Below are positions 42,468 to 51,476 of a stretch of DNA of 64,000 nucleotides, one piece after another. Under the pieces are notes generated by a model, which was not told where the DNA came from, made no database searches, and worked only from the letters and a program-made list of their open reading frames with translations. This stretch comes from Hyphococcus formosus (GTDB taxonomy: Bacteria; Pseudomonadota; Alphaproteobacteria; Caulobacterales; Parvularculaceae): NCBI RefSeq assembly GCF_046736345.1, contig NZ_CP157210.1, positions 372,001 to 436,000 of the forward strand. Reading direction: 5' to 3'. Both the position numbers and the translations under genes were made by a program. Every line of letters begins with the position of its first letter. Within the stretch, counting starts at the first letter, position 1.

Positions 42468-43408
42468 ATCTGAAACACTAAATAGCCAAGATAGATTGCA
42501 TAGGCGAGGGCCATCAGCGCGCCTTCCCATCGCTCTAGCTGGCGCTTGGTCACAGCAAAGGCAATTAGCGCGCCCGTCGCGCCGAGCATGACCCAATTAT
42601 CGAATGCGAGAATTGTTTCCGGCACGGTAATCGGCTGTACCAAGGCGGTTACGCCCAAAATTCCCAACAAATTATAGATATTGGATCCCAAGACATTCCC
42701 AAGCGCGAGATCTGACTTGCCGCGCAAGCTAGCCATCACCGACGTCATCAATTCTGGCAGGGACGTGCCAACGGCCACAACCGTCAGTCCAATGAGGGTC
42801 TCAGGGATATTCAACATTGTTGCAATGCCAATTGCGCCGTCGACGAGTAATCGCGCCCCGATCACCAAAAACAAAAGACCAATCATCGCAAATCCGATGG
42901 CGGGCATGGTCTTGCCCGGATTACCCATAGAGGCGACATTTATGGCCTCGGCGCTTGCGCTTGGCTTGGCCCTTTCGCCGCGGTACGCCCATCCGACATA
43001 GGCGATCAGCGCCACGATAAAACCAATTCCCGCTAGCCGCGAAAGTTCGCCGGTAAACATGATTGCGATAGAGCCAAGTGTTACGCCGCCTAAAACCAAC
43101 GCATCGCGGCGAAAGCCGAGCATTTTGACATTGATCGGCATGATCGCGGCGGACACACCAAGAATAAGAAGGATGTTGGCGATATTGGAGCCAACGACAT
43201 TTCCCACCGCGACGCCGGGCGAGCCCGCGAGTGCCGCACCGACACTGGAGACAAGCTCGGGCATAGAGGTTCCGAACCCAACAAGCGTCAAGCCGATCAG
43301 TAATTCAGATAGGCCAAAACGGCGGGCGATGCTGGTTGCACCTCGGATCAGCCATTCGGCCCCGAGAGTTAATAGGACGAGCCCCGTAATGACGAACATC
43401 CAGAACAT
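42464..43408 (-). CDS. Calcium/sodium antiporter (CaCA family)
   Basis: 314-residue inner-membrane antiporter with two homologous halves. Repeats GFGTSMPELVSSVGAALAGSPGVAVGNVVGSNIANILLILG and VGTSLPELMTSVMASLRGKSDLALGNVLGSNIYNLLGILG are the alpha-1/alpha-2 ion-binding motifs of the K+-independent Na+/Ca2+ exchanger family (YrbG type). Alone on this strand. Confidence 0.94.
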   Translation of the reverse strand: MFWMFVITGLVLLTLGAEWLIRGATSIARRFGLSELLIGLTLVGFGTSMPELVSSVGAALAGSPGVAVGNVVGSNIANILLILGVSAAIMPINVKMLGFRRDALVLGGVTLGSIAIMFTGELSRLAGIGFIVALIAYVGWAYRGERAKPSASAEAINVASMGNPGKTMPAIGFAMIGLLFLVIGARLLVDGAIGIATMLNIPETLIGLTVVAVGTSLPELMTSVMASLRGKSDLALGNVLGSNIYNLLGILGVTALVQPITVPETILAFDNWVMLGATGALIAFAVTKRQLERWEGALMALAYAIYLGYLVFQI

Positions 43409-43489
43409 GCTGACCCTCCGCTAGTGAATGTCCGCCGATATGGGGCGGCGTCCTGAAAAGACTAGTGGTTTATCGGCATGGAAACAAAA

Positions 43490-43909
43490 TTATTTGCTAG
43501 GCGTTCCAATTCTGAAACGGAAATGGCCGATCGCTACGGGTGTATTTTCGTCAGATTGCCAGCCCACCGCTTCGACGAAGGCGAGGCGTCGCCCTATACG
43601 AATAAGTCTGACACGCGCTGTCATATCATCGGCGCTCGCCGAACTTAGGTACTCTATATCGGTGTTTACGGTGGCGACTTCGCTGGCTGGGTCGAGTGCT
43701 GCGTTTAGTTTTGCGCCCGCCGCGAATTCGAGGAATGTCGCAATGGCACCGCCATGCAATGCGCGGATCATCGCATTTCCAATATGGTGTTCAGCAAATT
43801 TGAGGAAGAAAAATGTCTCGTCGCCGACCATATCGGCTGAGAATCCCAGCCATTTTGAAACCGGTGCGGCTTCGGCATAGGTGCGAATTTTCTCAAGTTC
43901 TGTTGTCAT
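43490..43909 (-). CDS. PaaI-family hotdog thioesterase
   Basis: 139-residue hotdog thioesterase with the core ALHGGAIATFLEFAAGAKL. The frame stays open upstream, but the ATG at 43909 (MTTELEKIRTYAE) overlaps the stop of the upstream thioesterase gene (ATGA) and is the natural start. Together with that gene it forms a tandem pair of hotdog proteins, which may act as a heteromer or as duplicates. Confidence 0.82.
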   Translation of the reverse strand: MTTELEKIRTYAEAAPVSKWLGFSADMVGDETFFFLKFAEHHIGNAMIRALHGGAIATFLEFAAGAKLNAALDPASEVATVNTDIEYLSSASADDMTARVRLIRIGRRLAFVEAVGWQSDENTPVAIGHFRFRIGTPSK

Positions 43910-44373
43910 AGCCTCGACGCCACATTTGAACTGCGTGTCCCGATCATAAATGCGCCGGTCGCAGTTGCGACTTGCTCGTCGGTTTGTTCGGCTCTTAAGT
44001 CGCCAACCACATAGGCGACATCGCCGCGCAGTTTTATACATTCCGCGGCGCAGATTACACGCCCGCCAGCTTTTGTATTAGTTAAATAATCGGTACGGAG
44101 ATTAATTGTTGCAATCGGGTTGAATTCATCAAGCGCGGTAAAAGCGGCAAGGCCGAATATCGAATCCATAATGATGGTCAATAATCCGCCATGGACGTAA
44201 CCATTTGCGTCCAGAAAGTCTTGTGGCAGGTGGACAGAAAATGTCGCTTTATTCCGCCCAATTAAAATGGGCTTTAGATCGAGCGAATAAAACAACGAAT
44301 GTTCATGCAAAAGCCAATCCCTTGCGCCGCTCAGCATCTTGCCGATGGCAGGATTGATCTCGTCACTGCTCAT
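43906..44373 (-). CDS. PaaI-family hotdog thioesterase
   Basis: 155-residue hotdog thioesterase: VHGGLLTIIMDSIFGLAAFTAL carries the HGG and following Asp, and NPIATINLRTDYLTNTKAGGRVICAAE is the typical central strand. Overlaps the chorismate mutase gene upstream and the second thioesterase downstream, each by four bases, so the three are one translationally coupled unit. Confidence 0.85.
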   Translation of the reverse strand: MSSDEINPAIGKMLSGARDWLLHEHSLFYSLDLKPILIGRNKATFSVHLPQDFLDANGYVHGGLLTIIMDSIFGLAAFTALDEFNPIATINLRTDYLTNTKAGGRVICAAECIKLRGDVAYVVGDLRAEQTDEQVATATGAFMIGTRSSNVASRL

Positions 44374-44663
44374 TTTTCACGCAGTCTTTCTTCTTCATAT
44401 TGAATGCCCCAACCGATGATTTGACGCCAAAGTGCCTCGGCCATTTCGGGGGGCATGCCAGCTTCTTCTGCGCGTGATTTCACCTTATCGACGACATCGC
44501 GGTTTCGCCAAGGAACGGACGCTTCGTCAGGAGAGCGTTTGAAAAACCATGCGCGGTCTACATAGGTCCAGCGTTCAGCGAGCAGATCAACGAGGGCGCG
44601 GTCCACCCGGTCAATTTCTTCGCGGACCTGATCCATCGTTTCGCATTCAGCGGCTTTTCTCAT
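44370..44663 (-). CDS. Chorismate mutase, type II (AroQ)
   Basis: 97-residue helical chorismate mutase: MDQVREEIDRVDRALVDLLAERWTYVDRAWFFK at the N-terminus is the AroQ signature; the Arg and Lys that bind the substrate are R (in EEIDRVDR), K and R further along, and the pattern IGWGIQYEEE ends the domain. Converts chorismate to prephenate for Phe and Tyr. No prephenate dehydratase or dehydrogenase is fused or adjacent. Coupled to the two thioesterase genes. Confidence 0.85.
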   Translation of the reverse strand: MRKAAECETMDQVREEIDRVDRALVDLLAERWTYVDRAWFFKRSPDEASVPWRNRDVVDKVKSRAEEAGMPPEMAEALWRQIIGWGIQYEEERLREK

Positions 44664-44737
44664 GACTTATTCCTTTATCAAAATTGAAGTTAGGTCGAAT
44701 TTCTTGGGCAAACAATGAAGAGTAGCAGTTGGGTATC

Positions 44738-46627
44738 CTACGCTCCCGCTTCAGCTTTAGCAGTTTCATAGGCTTCGAGCGCCGACAGCCATTCGGTCTC
44801 TGCATTTTCGATTGCAGACACGAGCGCGCTCCGTTCTTTGGATAATTTGGTCGCGCGGGGCAGGTTGTTTTCAAAAAGACCGGGCTCCGCCAATGCTTCA
44901 TCAAGGCGAACCAATGTGGCGTTTAGTTTGTCGACTTTGGTTTCGAGCGTTTGGGCCGCTTTTTTCAAAGGTTGCAAGGACTGGCGCAGCTCGGCTGCAT
45001 TTTTTCGCGCGGCTTCTTTGACGTTCTCTGAGGCTTTCTTACTGTCAGTCTTGCTGACGGTTTTACTCGCCGCCAATACAAGCTCGCGATAATCGCTCAG
45101 GTCGCCTTCATAAGGCTCCACTTTACCTTGATTGACCAACCATAAGCGGTCTGCGACGGCCGATGCCAGATGGGAGTCGTGCGTAATGAGCAAGACAGCG
45201 CCCTGAAAATCGTTCAGCGCTTCAATCAGTGCTTCACGCGCGCCCATATCAAGATGGTTTGTTGGTTCGTCCAGAATCAGCAAATGCGCGCCGTGAAAGG
45301 TAATCAGTCCCAATAACAAACGGGCTTTTTCGCCGCCCGATAGTTTTTCGATGGCGGTATCGGCCTTTTCCGGCCCAAAGCCCAAACGTGCGGTTGCCGA
45401 GCGTGTCTCGGCCTCTGTGGCATCGGGAATGAGCGCGCGAACATGTTCGTAGGCGGATTGCTTGGGCTTTAATTCGTCCAACTGGTGCTGGGCGAAATAG
45501 GCGATAGATAATTTTTTGTGCTTATAGACATTTCCCGATAGCGGTGACAAACGTCCGGACAGCGCTTTAACCAAAGTGGATTTCCCCTGACCATTCGGGC
45601 CGAGGATCGCAATCCGATCATCCTGATCAAGACGCAAATTCACCTTGGACAGGATTGGCTTTCCTTCTTCATAGCCGAGTTCGCCATCGACCACCCGCAC
45701 GATTGGCGGTGCCATCGCTTTTGGATTGGGAAAATGAAACGGTATTGTTTTGGCGGAAATCGGCTCTGCGACGACCTCCAGTTTTTCCAGCATTTTAACG
45801 CGGCTTTGCGCCTGTTTCGCTTTTGACGCCTTTGCGCGGAAGCGGTCGACAAAGGCCTGCATATGGCGACGCCGCGCTTCTTGCCGTTCGCGGAACGATG
45901 CGGCTTGCGCACGCGCTTCGGCGCGCTTTTTTTCATAGGTATCAAAGCCGCCGGGGCTGACGGTCAGCTTGCCGTTTTCAAGAGCAAGAATGTGGGTGAC
46001 AGCATTGTTCAGCAATGTGCGGTCGTGAGAGACGATCAACGTCGTATAGGGATAACGCCGCAAATAGGTTTCGAGCCAGATTGTCCCCTCAAGGTCGAGA
46101 TAGTTCGTCGGCTCGTCCAGTAGCAAAAGATCTGGCGCAGAAAACAACACACCGGCCAGCGCTACCCGCATCCGCCAGCCGCCGGAAAATTCAGAACAGG
46201 GGCGGCTTTGTTCCTTTGCTGAGAAACCAAGACCCGAAAGAATTGCGCCGGCACGCGCTTCGGCAGAATGGGCGTCGATATCGGCCAGCCGCGTTTGTAT
46301 TTCCGCAATTCGGTTCGGATCAGTCGTTGTCTCAGCTTCCGCGATGAGACTTGCCCGTTCTTTATCTTGTTCCAGCACCGTATCGAGCAGGCTGACATTA
46401 GACGAGGGCGCTTCTTGCTCTACCGAGCCTAGTCGCCGATTTTTGCGTAAGGAAACTTCGTCGCCGCCGGTATAGATTTCGCCCTTGATGATTTTGAGTA
46501 GGGTCGATTTGCCCGATCCATTTGCCCCGACAAAACCGACCTTCCAGCCATCTGAAATTGCGGCCGTCGCCTGATCGAACAGAACGCGGCCTTCGATTGA
46601 ATAAGAAAGGTCATTTATATGTAACAT
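44738..46627 (-). CDS. ABC-F family ATPase
   Basis: 629-residue soluble double-ATPase of the ABC-F (Uup/YheS-like) class, acting on the ribosome rather than in transport. Walker A motifs GANGSGKSTLLK and GPNGQGKSTLVK, signatures SGGWRMRVALAG and LSGGEKARLLLG, and the linker (P-site tRNA motif region) of charged helices between the domains are visible. A C-terminal coiled-coil of about 90 residues is present, as in Uup/YheS. Starts at ATG 46627. Confidence 0.93.
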   Translation of the reverse strand: MLHINDLSYSIEGRVLFDQATAAISDGWKVGFVGANGSGKSTLLKIIKGEIYTGGDEVSLRKNRRLGSVEQEAPSSNVSLLDTVLEQDKERASLIAEAETTTDPNRIAEIQTRLADIDAHSAEARAGAILSGLGFSAKEQSRPCSEFSGGWRMRVALAGVLFSAPDLLLLDEPTNYLDLEGTIWLETYLRRYPYTTLIVSHDRTLLNNAVTHILALENGKLTVSPGGFDTYEKKRAEARAQAASFRERQEARRRHMQAFVDRFRAKASKAKQAQSRVKMLEKLEVVAEPISAKTIPFHFPNPKAMAPPIVRVVDGELGYEEGKPILSKVNLRLDQDDRIAILGPNGQGKSTLVKALSGRLSPLSGNVYKHKKLSIAYFAQHQLDELKPKQSAYEHVRALIPDATEAETRSATARLGFGPEKADTAIEKLSGGEKARLLLGLITFHGAHLLILDEPTNHLDMGAREALIEALNDFQGAVLLITHDSHLASAVADRLWLVNQGKVEPYEGDLSDYRELVLAASKTVSKTDSKKASENVKEAARKNAAELRQSLQPLKKAAQTLETKVDKLNATLVRLDEALAEPGLFENNLPRATKLSKERSALVSAIENAETEWLSALEAYETAKAEAGA

Positions 46628-46678
46628 GGCGGGCGCTTTTATCGCCTGTCCGCTTCACGAGAAAGGGGGCGGGCGAGA

Positions 46679-47155
46679 TCAATGTGCCGAATGGCCGGCA
46701 TCTTTCTTGGACCGAACCTCGAATGTCAGCGTCAAAGGTTCCGCGTTTTCGAAATTAAGGGTGATTGTCGGCTCGGAATCGGAGGTTATCTCCTCGGTCA
46801 GTCCCATCAACATGATATGGGTCGATCCGGGGGCGAGCACAGCGGCTTCGCCAACGGGCAAAGAAAGCCCATTTTCCAGGGGACGCATGCGGGCGACATT
46901 GTTCTCGTCGACGGTGGTTGTATGGATTTCCGCAGCGTTTGCACCGCTAAAAGAGACGGAAACCAGCCGGTCCGCCGTTTCACTGCCATTACAAAGTGAG
47001 AGATAGGCTGCGCTCATGGGGTGTCCGGGGCCTGCCTCGCGTACCCAAGGATCACTGGCGACGATTGTGTCAGCGCCACAGGCATTTTCGGTTTCTCCGC
47101 CACATCCGGCCAATAGAAGGAAAGGAAACAATAAGGCGGGTGAACGATGTTTCAT
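46679..47155 (-). CDS. Periplasmic copper chaperone PCu(A)C
   Basis: 158-residue predicted lipoprotein with the lipobox LLLAGC and a PCu(A)C domain. The Cu(I) motif is IHTTTVDENNVARM ... THIM, i.e. the His/Met spacing of the family, preceded by VREAGPGHPMSAAYLSL. It hands copper to cytochrome c oxidase. The start at 47155 puts the signal peptide first; the frame is open 18 codons further upstream. No SCO gene is adjacent. Confidence 0.88.
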   Translation of the reverse strand: MKHRSPALLFPFLLLAGCGGETENACGADTIVASDPWVREAGPGHPMSAAYLSLCNGSETADRLVSVSFSGANAAEIHTTTVDENNVARMRPLENGLSLPVGEAAVLAPGSTHIMLMGLTEEITSDSEPTITLNFENAEPLTLTFEVRSKKDAGHSAH

Positions 47156-47257
47156 GGCAAAAACTCCGGAAAAATTGCTGAATAAACAGCCGCCAAGGGC
47201 GGTTGGCACCTGCTTCGGATACGGTTAAGAGGGTCTCACGAAAAGGACAAGAGTATT

Positions 47258-47482
47258 ATGGATAACGTAGATATTGCCCGCCTTCAGAAATATCTGAGCA
47301 CAAAATTTGGCATGGATAACCTGACGGTGCGTGGCCGGCCGAATAAAGACGACTCTGCCGAGGTCTATATTGGTGATGAATTCATCGGCGTGATTTTCCG
47401 CGATGATGAGGAAGGCGACGTATCCTATGACTTTAACATGGCAATCCTCGAAATAGACCTGCCAGAACGGCCGGCGAACTAA
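47258..47482 (+). CDS. DUF3126 family protein
   Basis: 74-residue cytosolic protein of the alphaproteobacterial DUF3126 family: LQKYLSTKFGMDNLTVRGRPNKDDSAEVYIGDEFIGVIFRDDEEGDVSYDFNMAILEIDL is almost the entire family consensus. Function unknown. Starts after GGACAAGAG, 12 bases before the following membrane protein gene on the same strand. Confidence 0.88.
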   Translation: MDNVDIARLQKYLSTKFGMDNLTVRGRPNKDDSAEVYIGDEFIGVIFRDDEEGDVSYDFNMAILEIDLPERPAN

Positions 47483-47493
47483 GAGGTCGGATC

Positions 47494-48915
47494 TTGTCGG
47501 GCGCGCCATCCGGTTTTTTCGGGAAGCTGTCGGCTGAGCGCCCGATTTTGCTCGGTGGTGTCGTCGGGCTGGGGCTAGTCGTATTGGCGGTCATGGGCAT
47601 GCGCCATCAGGGCGATGCCGCCGGTGTTGACCTCCTTTTGCTTCGTAACGCGATGAGCGCGCTGATCGCGATTTTTGTGCCGCTCGCCCTTGCGGCTCTG
47701 ACGCCGCGCAAACCAATTCTTCAGGGAACTTATGTTGCGGTGGTGGTCATCGCCGGCGGGCTCCTAAGCGCCTATGCGATGGGAGCCTTTGGTGCGCCGA
47801 TTGAATTTTTGCAGCCATTGATATTTGCGGCCGGGCTCGGACTGTTTGTCTTTCTGAGCGCGCTTATGCCAATTTTGCGCAATCTTTTGCGGCTCGGATT
47901 TGTCGGGCCGCTTGCATCTATTGTGGGGATCATCGGTGCAATCGGATTTCTGGCACTGGTTGATCTGTTGCAGGTTTCCTTCGCGGCTCCATTGCTGACG
48001 CTTTATCTCGTGGGGGGCCTTTGTGTCGGGATGAGTGTCGCCGCCGAATTCGCGCAGCTTTTTGCAAAAGGATATTCGGCGAGAGGGGCGGCGGGGGCCG
48101 CAGGGCATGCCGCGCTAGCGCCCGGGAGCTTCTGTATTCTTTCGACCCTTGCCTATGGGATCGTGATGTCTCTCGAATTAAACCTCGGGGAGCTTGATCT
48201 CCAGACGATTGCGTTCATCAGCATCGCAACCGTGTTAGTGGCGGCAATGAGCCTGATCTGCAGCACAGGTGCGCTCGCACTATTGCGCCACACGGAACAG
48301 GTCGCGGTGGACGAAAATTACCGCCGGCAACGATTCGCTGAAAGCTGGCGTCCGATGCGACGCCTATTGCCGGGCTCAACGGCCATTGCGGGCAGCGCCA
48401 TTATCGGCGTTTTGGTTGTGGTTTCGGGATTTGAAACGGGGATCGCGGATCCGTTGAGTTTCTTCCTGTTTATCGGGTTGATCATGATCGCGTCCGGTGC
48501 TGCGTTTGTTTCTGTGCGGACAAGTTCATTGATCGCGATCATGCTTTTTGTGAGCGCAATTTTTGCAGCGCTTGCCTATCAGGCGATCGGAATCGAGTTG
48601 CCAACGCTCCAAGACCGGCTATTGGCGCAGACCCTTGCGGGCATGTCTTTTGCGCAAATTACCGTGAGTTGGCGTAACGCGGGCGATATCTGGCGTAATG
48701 CCCGCGATATCACCCAAAACGCGATGAGCGATGGCTTGCGGCGTTTCGTATTCCTCGCAAGTGTCAGCGTGAGCGCGTTGATTGTTTCGTCCATCGCCAT
48801 GAGCTGGCCGAACGGATTAGCCCTTGTGAGCTATTTCGCGGTTATCGTCGCCATTGGTCTGATAATATCGCCGATCCTGATGGTTGCTCTTAGCGCGCAA
48901 GCTCAGCGTTTATAA
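47494..48915 (+). CDS. Polytopic membrane protein of unknown function (473 aa)
   Basis: Integral membrane protein with about a dozen hydrophobic segments distributed over most of its length, with a short hydrophilic break in the middle (TEQVAVDENYRRQRFAESWRP). No transporter signature I recognise. The start is TTG at 47494 (SGAPSGFF), 11 bases after the DUF3126 stop; the second half (from about residue 290) could be a second membrane domain. Stop is directly followed by the stop of the convergent gene at 48916. Confidence 0.7.
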   Translation: MSGAPSGFFGKLSAERPILLGGVVGLGLVVLAVMGMRHQGDAAGVDLLLLRNAMSALIAIFVPLALAALTPRKPILQGTYVAVVVIAGGLLSAYAMGAFGAPIEFLQPLIFAAGLGLFVFLSALMPILRNLLRLGFVGPLASIVGIIGAIGFLALVDLLQVSFAAPLLTLYLVGGLCVGMSVAAEFAQLFAKGYSARGAAGAAGHAALAPGSFCILSTLAYGIVMSLELNLGELDLQTIAFISIATVLVAAMSLICSTGALALLRHTEQVAVDENYRRQRFAESWRPMRRLLPGSTAIAGSAIIGVLVVVSGFETGIADPLSFFLFIGLIMIASGAAFVSVRTSSLIAIMLFVSAIFAALAYQAIGIELPTLQDRLLAQTLAGMSFAQITVSWRNAGDIWRNARDITQNAMSDGLRRFVFLASVSVSALIVSSIAMSWPNGLALVSYFAVIVAIGLIISPILMVALSAQAQRL

Positions 48916-49677
48916 TTATTGGGTGACTTGCTTTGACTGGTCGAGCTTTGTCACTAAATTGATGACCGCCTGATCGATCGCGCGCCATTCAGGCAAATAG
49001 GGCCGTTTGAATCGATAGCTCACTTCGACCTTGTCACCATATTCTAATTTCCGCCAGCATTCGGGGCTGATTACGTCATCCTGGTCCTTGAAGCAGAAAA
49101 CCGCTGCGGTCGCGCCAGCCTCGTCATTGCCGACAAACAACTCTGTGTCCGCATAGCCATTGGTCGGCACATTGGCGCGCTGTTCTTTGAAGGTGAACTT
49201 CGTCAATTGGTAAGGTGTGCGCACGCCACGTGGGTCTACCGTTTGCGGCAGATATAACCGTTCGAATCGTTCGGCTTCGTTGAACATCGATGTGCGCTTT
49301 GAAATCGTAATGTCGATTCGGCGCGTGTCCGGGGCGTTCTCGATGAATTCTTTGCGCTGCGCCGGGGTGTAACCGTGCATGGTCGGCCAAAGGGCATAGA
49401 GATTGACTTCATCGCGTACGCCGCCGCGCCGTGCCCGTGGATAGACCGTGTAATTGGCGGGCGGGGCGAAGATCGTGCCGCCGATTTCGACGCGCACCGG
49501 TTCTTCAGTGATCGCGGGGCTTGGCGTATTGCCGCTAAAATCCTCAACACTTGGGCCGACATAGTAATAAAGAAAGATCGCGCAAAGCACGAGCGTCGCC
49601 ATGAAAATGCCCAAGGGATAACGCCAGCTGGATTCCTGCTTAATCTCACCGTCGCCAAAGCCGTAGCCGTTACTCAT
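48916..49677 (-). CDS. Membrane-anchored protein of unknown function (253 aa)
   Basis: N-terminal cytosolic stretch of about 18 residues, one membrane helix (YPLGIFMATLVLCAIFLYYYV), then a soluble domain facing the periplasm with conserved-looking features: Arg/Asp-rich stretches, GTIFAPPANYTVYPRARRGG and CFKDQDD...CWRKLEYG with two cysteines that could form a disulfide. No family recognised. Alone on its strand between a membrane protein gene and phoH. Confidence 0.65.
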   Translation of the reverse strand: MSNGYGFGDGEIKQESSWRYPLGIFMATLVLCAIFLYYYVGPSVEDFSGNTPSPAITEEPVRVEIGGTIFAPPANYTVYPRARRGGVRDEVNLYALWPTMHGYTPAQRKEFIENAPDTRRIDITISKRTSMFNEAERFERLYLPQTVDPRGVRTPYQLTKFTFKEQRANVPTNGYADTELFVGNDEAGATAAVFCFKDQDDVISPECWRKLEYGDKVEVSYRFKRPYLPEWRAIDQAVINLVTKLDQSKQVTQ

Positions 49678-49785
49678 GCCGTCCGTCCTATTTTTCAGTC
49701 ACAAGCGGAAGGCCGTTCAATACCATGAGGACGCCCGTAGTGAAATCCCGTGGGGATGATTCGCTGCGGGCGTGCCTCCGGGGGA

Positions 49786-50544
49786 TCAGAGTGCGTCGAT
49801 CATTTCCGCTACCAATGGGTGCCGCACGACATCCTCGCGTGAGAATCTTACGGCGCGCACATTTTCGAGCATTTCCAATTTCTCGATCACGTCATTGATC
49901 CCGGACATTCCCGGCAATAGATCGCTTTGCGCCGGGTCTCCGGTAACGACCATTGACGAATTCCAGCCAAGCCGGGTCAGCAACATTTTGAGCTGCCCAT
50001 AGGTGCAGTTCTGGGCCTCGTCGATGACAATATAGGCATTATTGAGCGTGCGCCCTCGCATATAGGCGATGGGGGCAATTTCGATGACGCCTTCGGCCAT
50101 CAACGCCTTCAGGCGCTTGGAGGATATCCGGTCACAAAGTGCATCATAAAGTGGCCGGAGATAAGGAGAGAGCTTTTCTTCCATATCGCCGGGCAGGTAG
50201 CCAAGGCTTTCGCCGGCCTCAACCGCGGGGCGGGATAGAATGATGCGTCTCACATTCCCGGCGTCAAGCGCCTCTACCGCTTTGGCGATCGCGAGATAGG
50301 TTTTTCCCGTTCCCGCTGCACCTACTGCAAAAACAAGTGGCGCTTCGTCAATCGCGTCCATGACCTGTTGCTGGGATTCGTTCTGTGCACGGAGATTTTT
50401 GCGATATTTCTGATCCCGGTTATTGTCATCTGGGATTGGGGACCATTTGGGTTCGTCGAATAATCGCCTTACGTTGTTGTCGTCTCCATATTGCGCGAAC
50501 TCAGAATTGCGCCGCGCTGCGCGACGGGCAGAACGTTTCGTCAT
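49786..50544 (-). CDS. PhoH family ATPase
   Basis: 252-residue PhoH-type ATPase. Walker A is VGAAGTGKTYLAIA (about residues 74-82), then LSRPAVEAGESLGYLPGDMEEKLSPYLRPLYDAL, Walker B VIDEAQNCT and the sensor-like VTGDPAQSD. This is the short PhoH form without the N-terminal KH extension of YbeZ; the N-terminus is basic (MTKRSARRAARR). Starts at ATG 50544. Confidence 0.9.
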   Translation of the reverse strand: MTKRSARRAARRNSEFAQYGDDNNVRRLFDEPKWSPIPDDNNRDQKYRKNLRAQNESQQQVMDAIDEAPLVFAVGAAGTGKTYLAIAKAVEALDAGNVRRIILSRPAVEAGESLGYLPGDMEEKLSPYLRPLYDALCDRISSKRLKALMAEGVIEIAPIAYMRGRTLNNAYIVIDEAQNCTYGQLKMLLTRLGWNSSMVVTGDPAQSDLLPGMSGINDVIEKLEMLENVRAVRFSREDVVRHPLVAEMIDAL

Positions 50545-50842
50545 GTACGCCTCCAGGTAACAAGGGGAAGGGGATGGCGCTGAATGAGGGGAGTGAGTGA
50601 CAATCTGATTGTTTTATCGCCGAACAGAAGCCCTTGGCGCATATTGCGCTATTCCGGACGCTTCTTATGCCATTACACTGCATCTCGACGATTGTCGCTC
50701 CCGCGAATCAGTCACCATCTTCACTATACCCCGTTTTCTGGCCCATGCCGAAATAAATCGGCGGCGTCAGAAAAAATTCACGAAGGCAGTCACAAAATGA
50801 TGCAAATTTACAAAGCGAGGAAAAAATCGACGTAAATTTCGC
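50545..50842. other. Intergenic stretch upstream of phoH
   Basis: 298 bases between the phoH start and the GYF_2 gene stop. It has several short overlapping frames on both strands but none with a good start and ribosome-binding site. It should hold the phoH promoter and the end of the GYF_2 gene's transcript. I see no RNA or repeat in it. Confidence 0.6.
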
Positions 50843-51460
50843 TTAAGCCTGTTTCGTATTTACGAAAGCAGCAGTAAGCTTTGAATTCACCGTCGGTGCG
50901 TAATTGCTCCACGATGATCGACCGCGTGTTGCGTCGACTACGAAAATTGACTCGCTACCGCGTAAATATGGCGCAATAGCATTCCGTACACCAACGGCTG
51001 TCATTTCGCACGATATCGTCCAGACATTATCTGCAATCCTGAAGGCAGGGCCCAAGCCATAAAGTGCGGCCTCGACGCGGCTTGCGGCACCGCTGACCAC
51101 ATCGAAAATAACAATGAAGTTTGCTGTCTTTGGTTCTGTCGATTTGCGCGTCTTGATCTCTGCGCTGATCGGGATGGTTTTGTCTGCAACTTTTTCGGGA
51201 CGCTGCGTAATCTTCTCATCTCGTTTGCCAAAGGCATTTTGATCCGATTTTTTTGGAGAACCATCCGCGCGATGTACGCCAAAAAAGTTCGCAAAAATCG
51301 ACTCGTTACGGGCTTCGCGCCATGTGCGTCCACCAGCGGGCGATACGAGCGACCAAGATGCCAATCGACCCTCATGGGCGAATTTACGCATCTGTTCCGT
51401 CGTATACGGTCCGTAAACCTTGTCTTCGACTTTAAGACACCAGTTTTCTGCAGCGAGCAT
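50843..51460 (-). CDS. GYF_2 domain protein (205 aa)
   Basis: N-terminal GYF_2-like domain, residues about 5-50: WCLKVEDKVYGPYTTEQMRKFAHEGRLASWSLVSPAGGRTWREA. The middle is a basic linker with many Lys/Thr/Ser, and the C-terminal part (about 105-195) is a small alpha/beta domain (TANFIVIFDVVSGAASRVEAALYGLG) of a type I do not recognise with confidence. GYF_2 domains are thought to bind proline-rich partners or membranes. Upstream of the PilZ gene by 16 bases, same strand, so probably cotranscribed. Confidence 0.72.
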   Translation of the reverse strand: MLAAENWCLKVEDKVYGPYTTEQMRKFAHEGRLASWSLVSPAGGRTWREARNESIFANFFGVHRADGSPKKSDQNAFGKRDEKITQRPEKVADKTIPISAEIKTRKSTEPKTANFIVIFDVVSGAASRVEAALYGLGPAFRIADNVWTISCEMTAVGVRNAIAPYLRGSESIFVVDATRGRSSWSNYAPTVNSKLTAAFVNTKQA

Positions 51461-51476
51461 TATTCTTCCTTATAGG

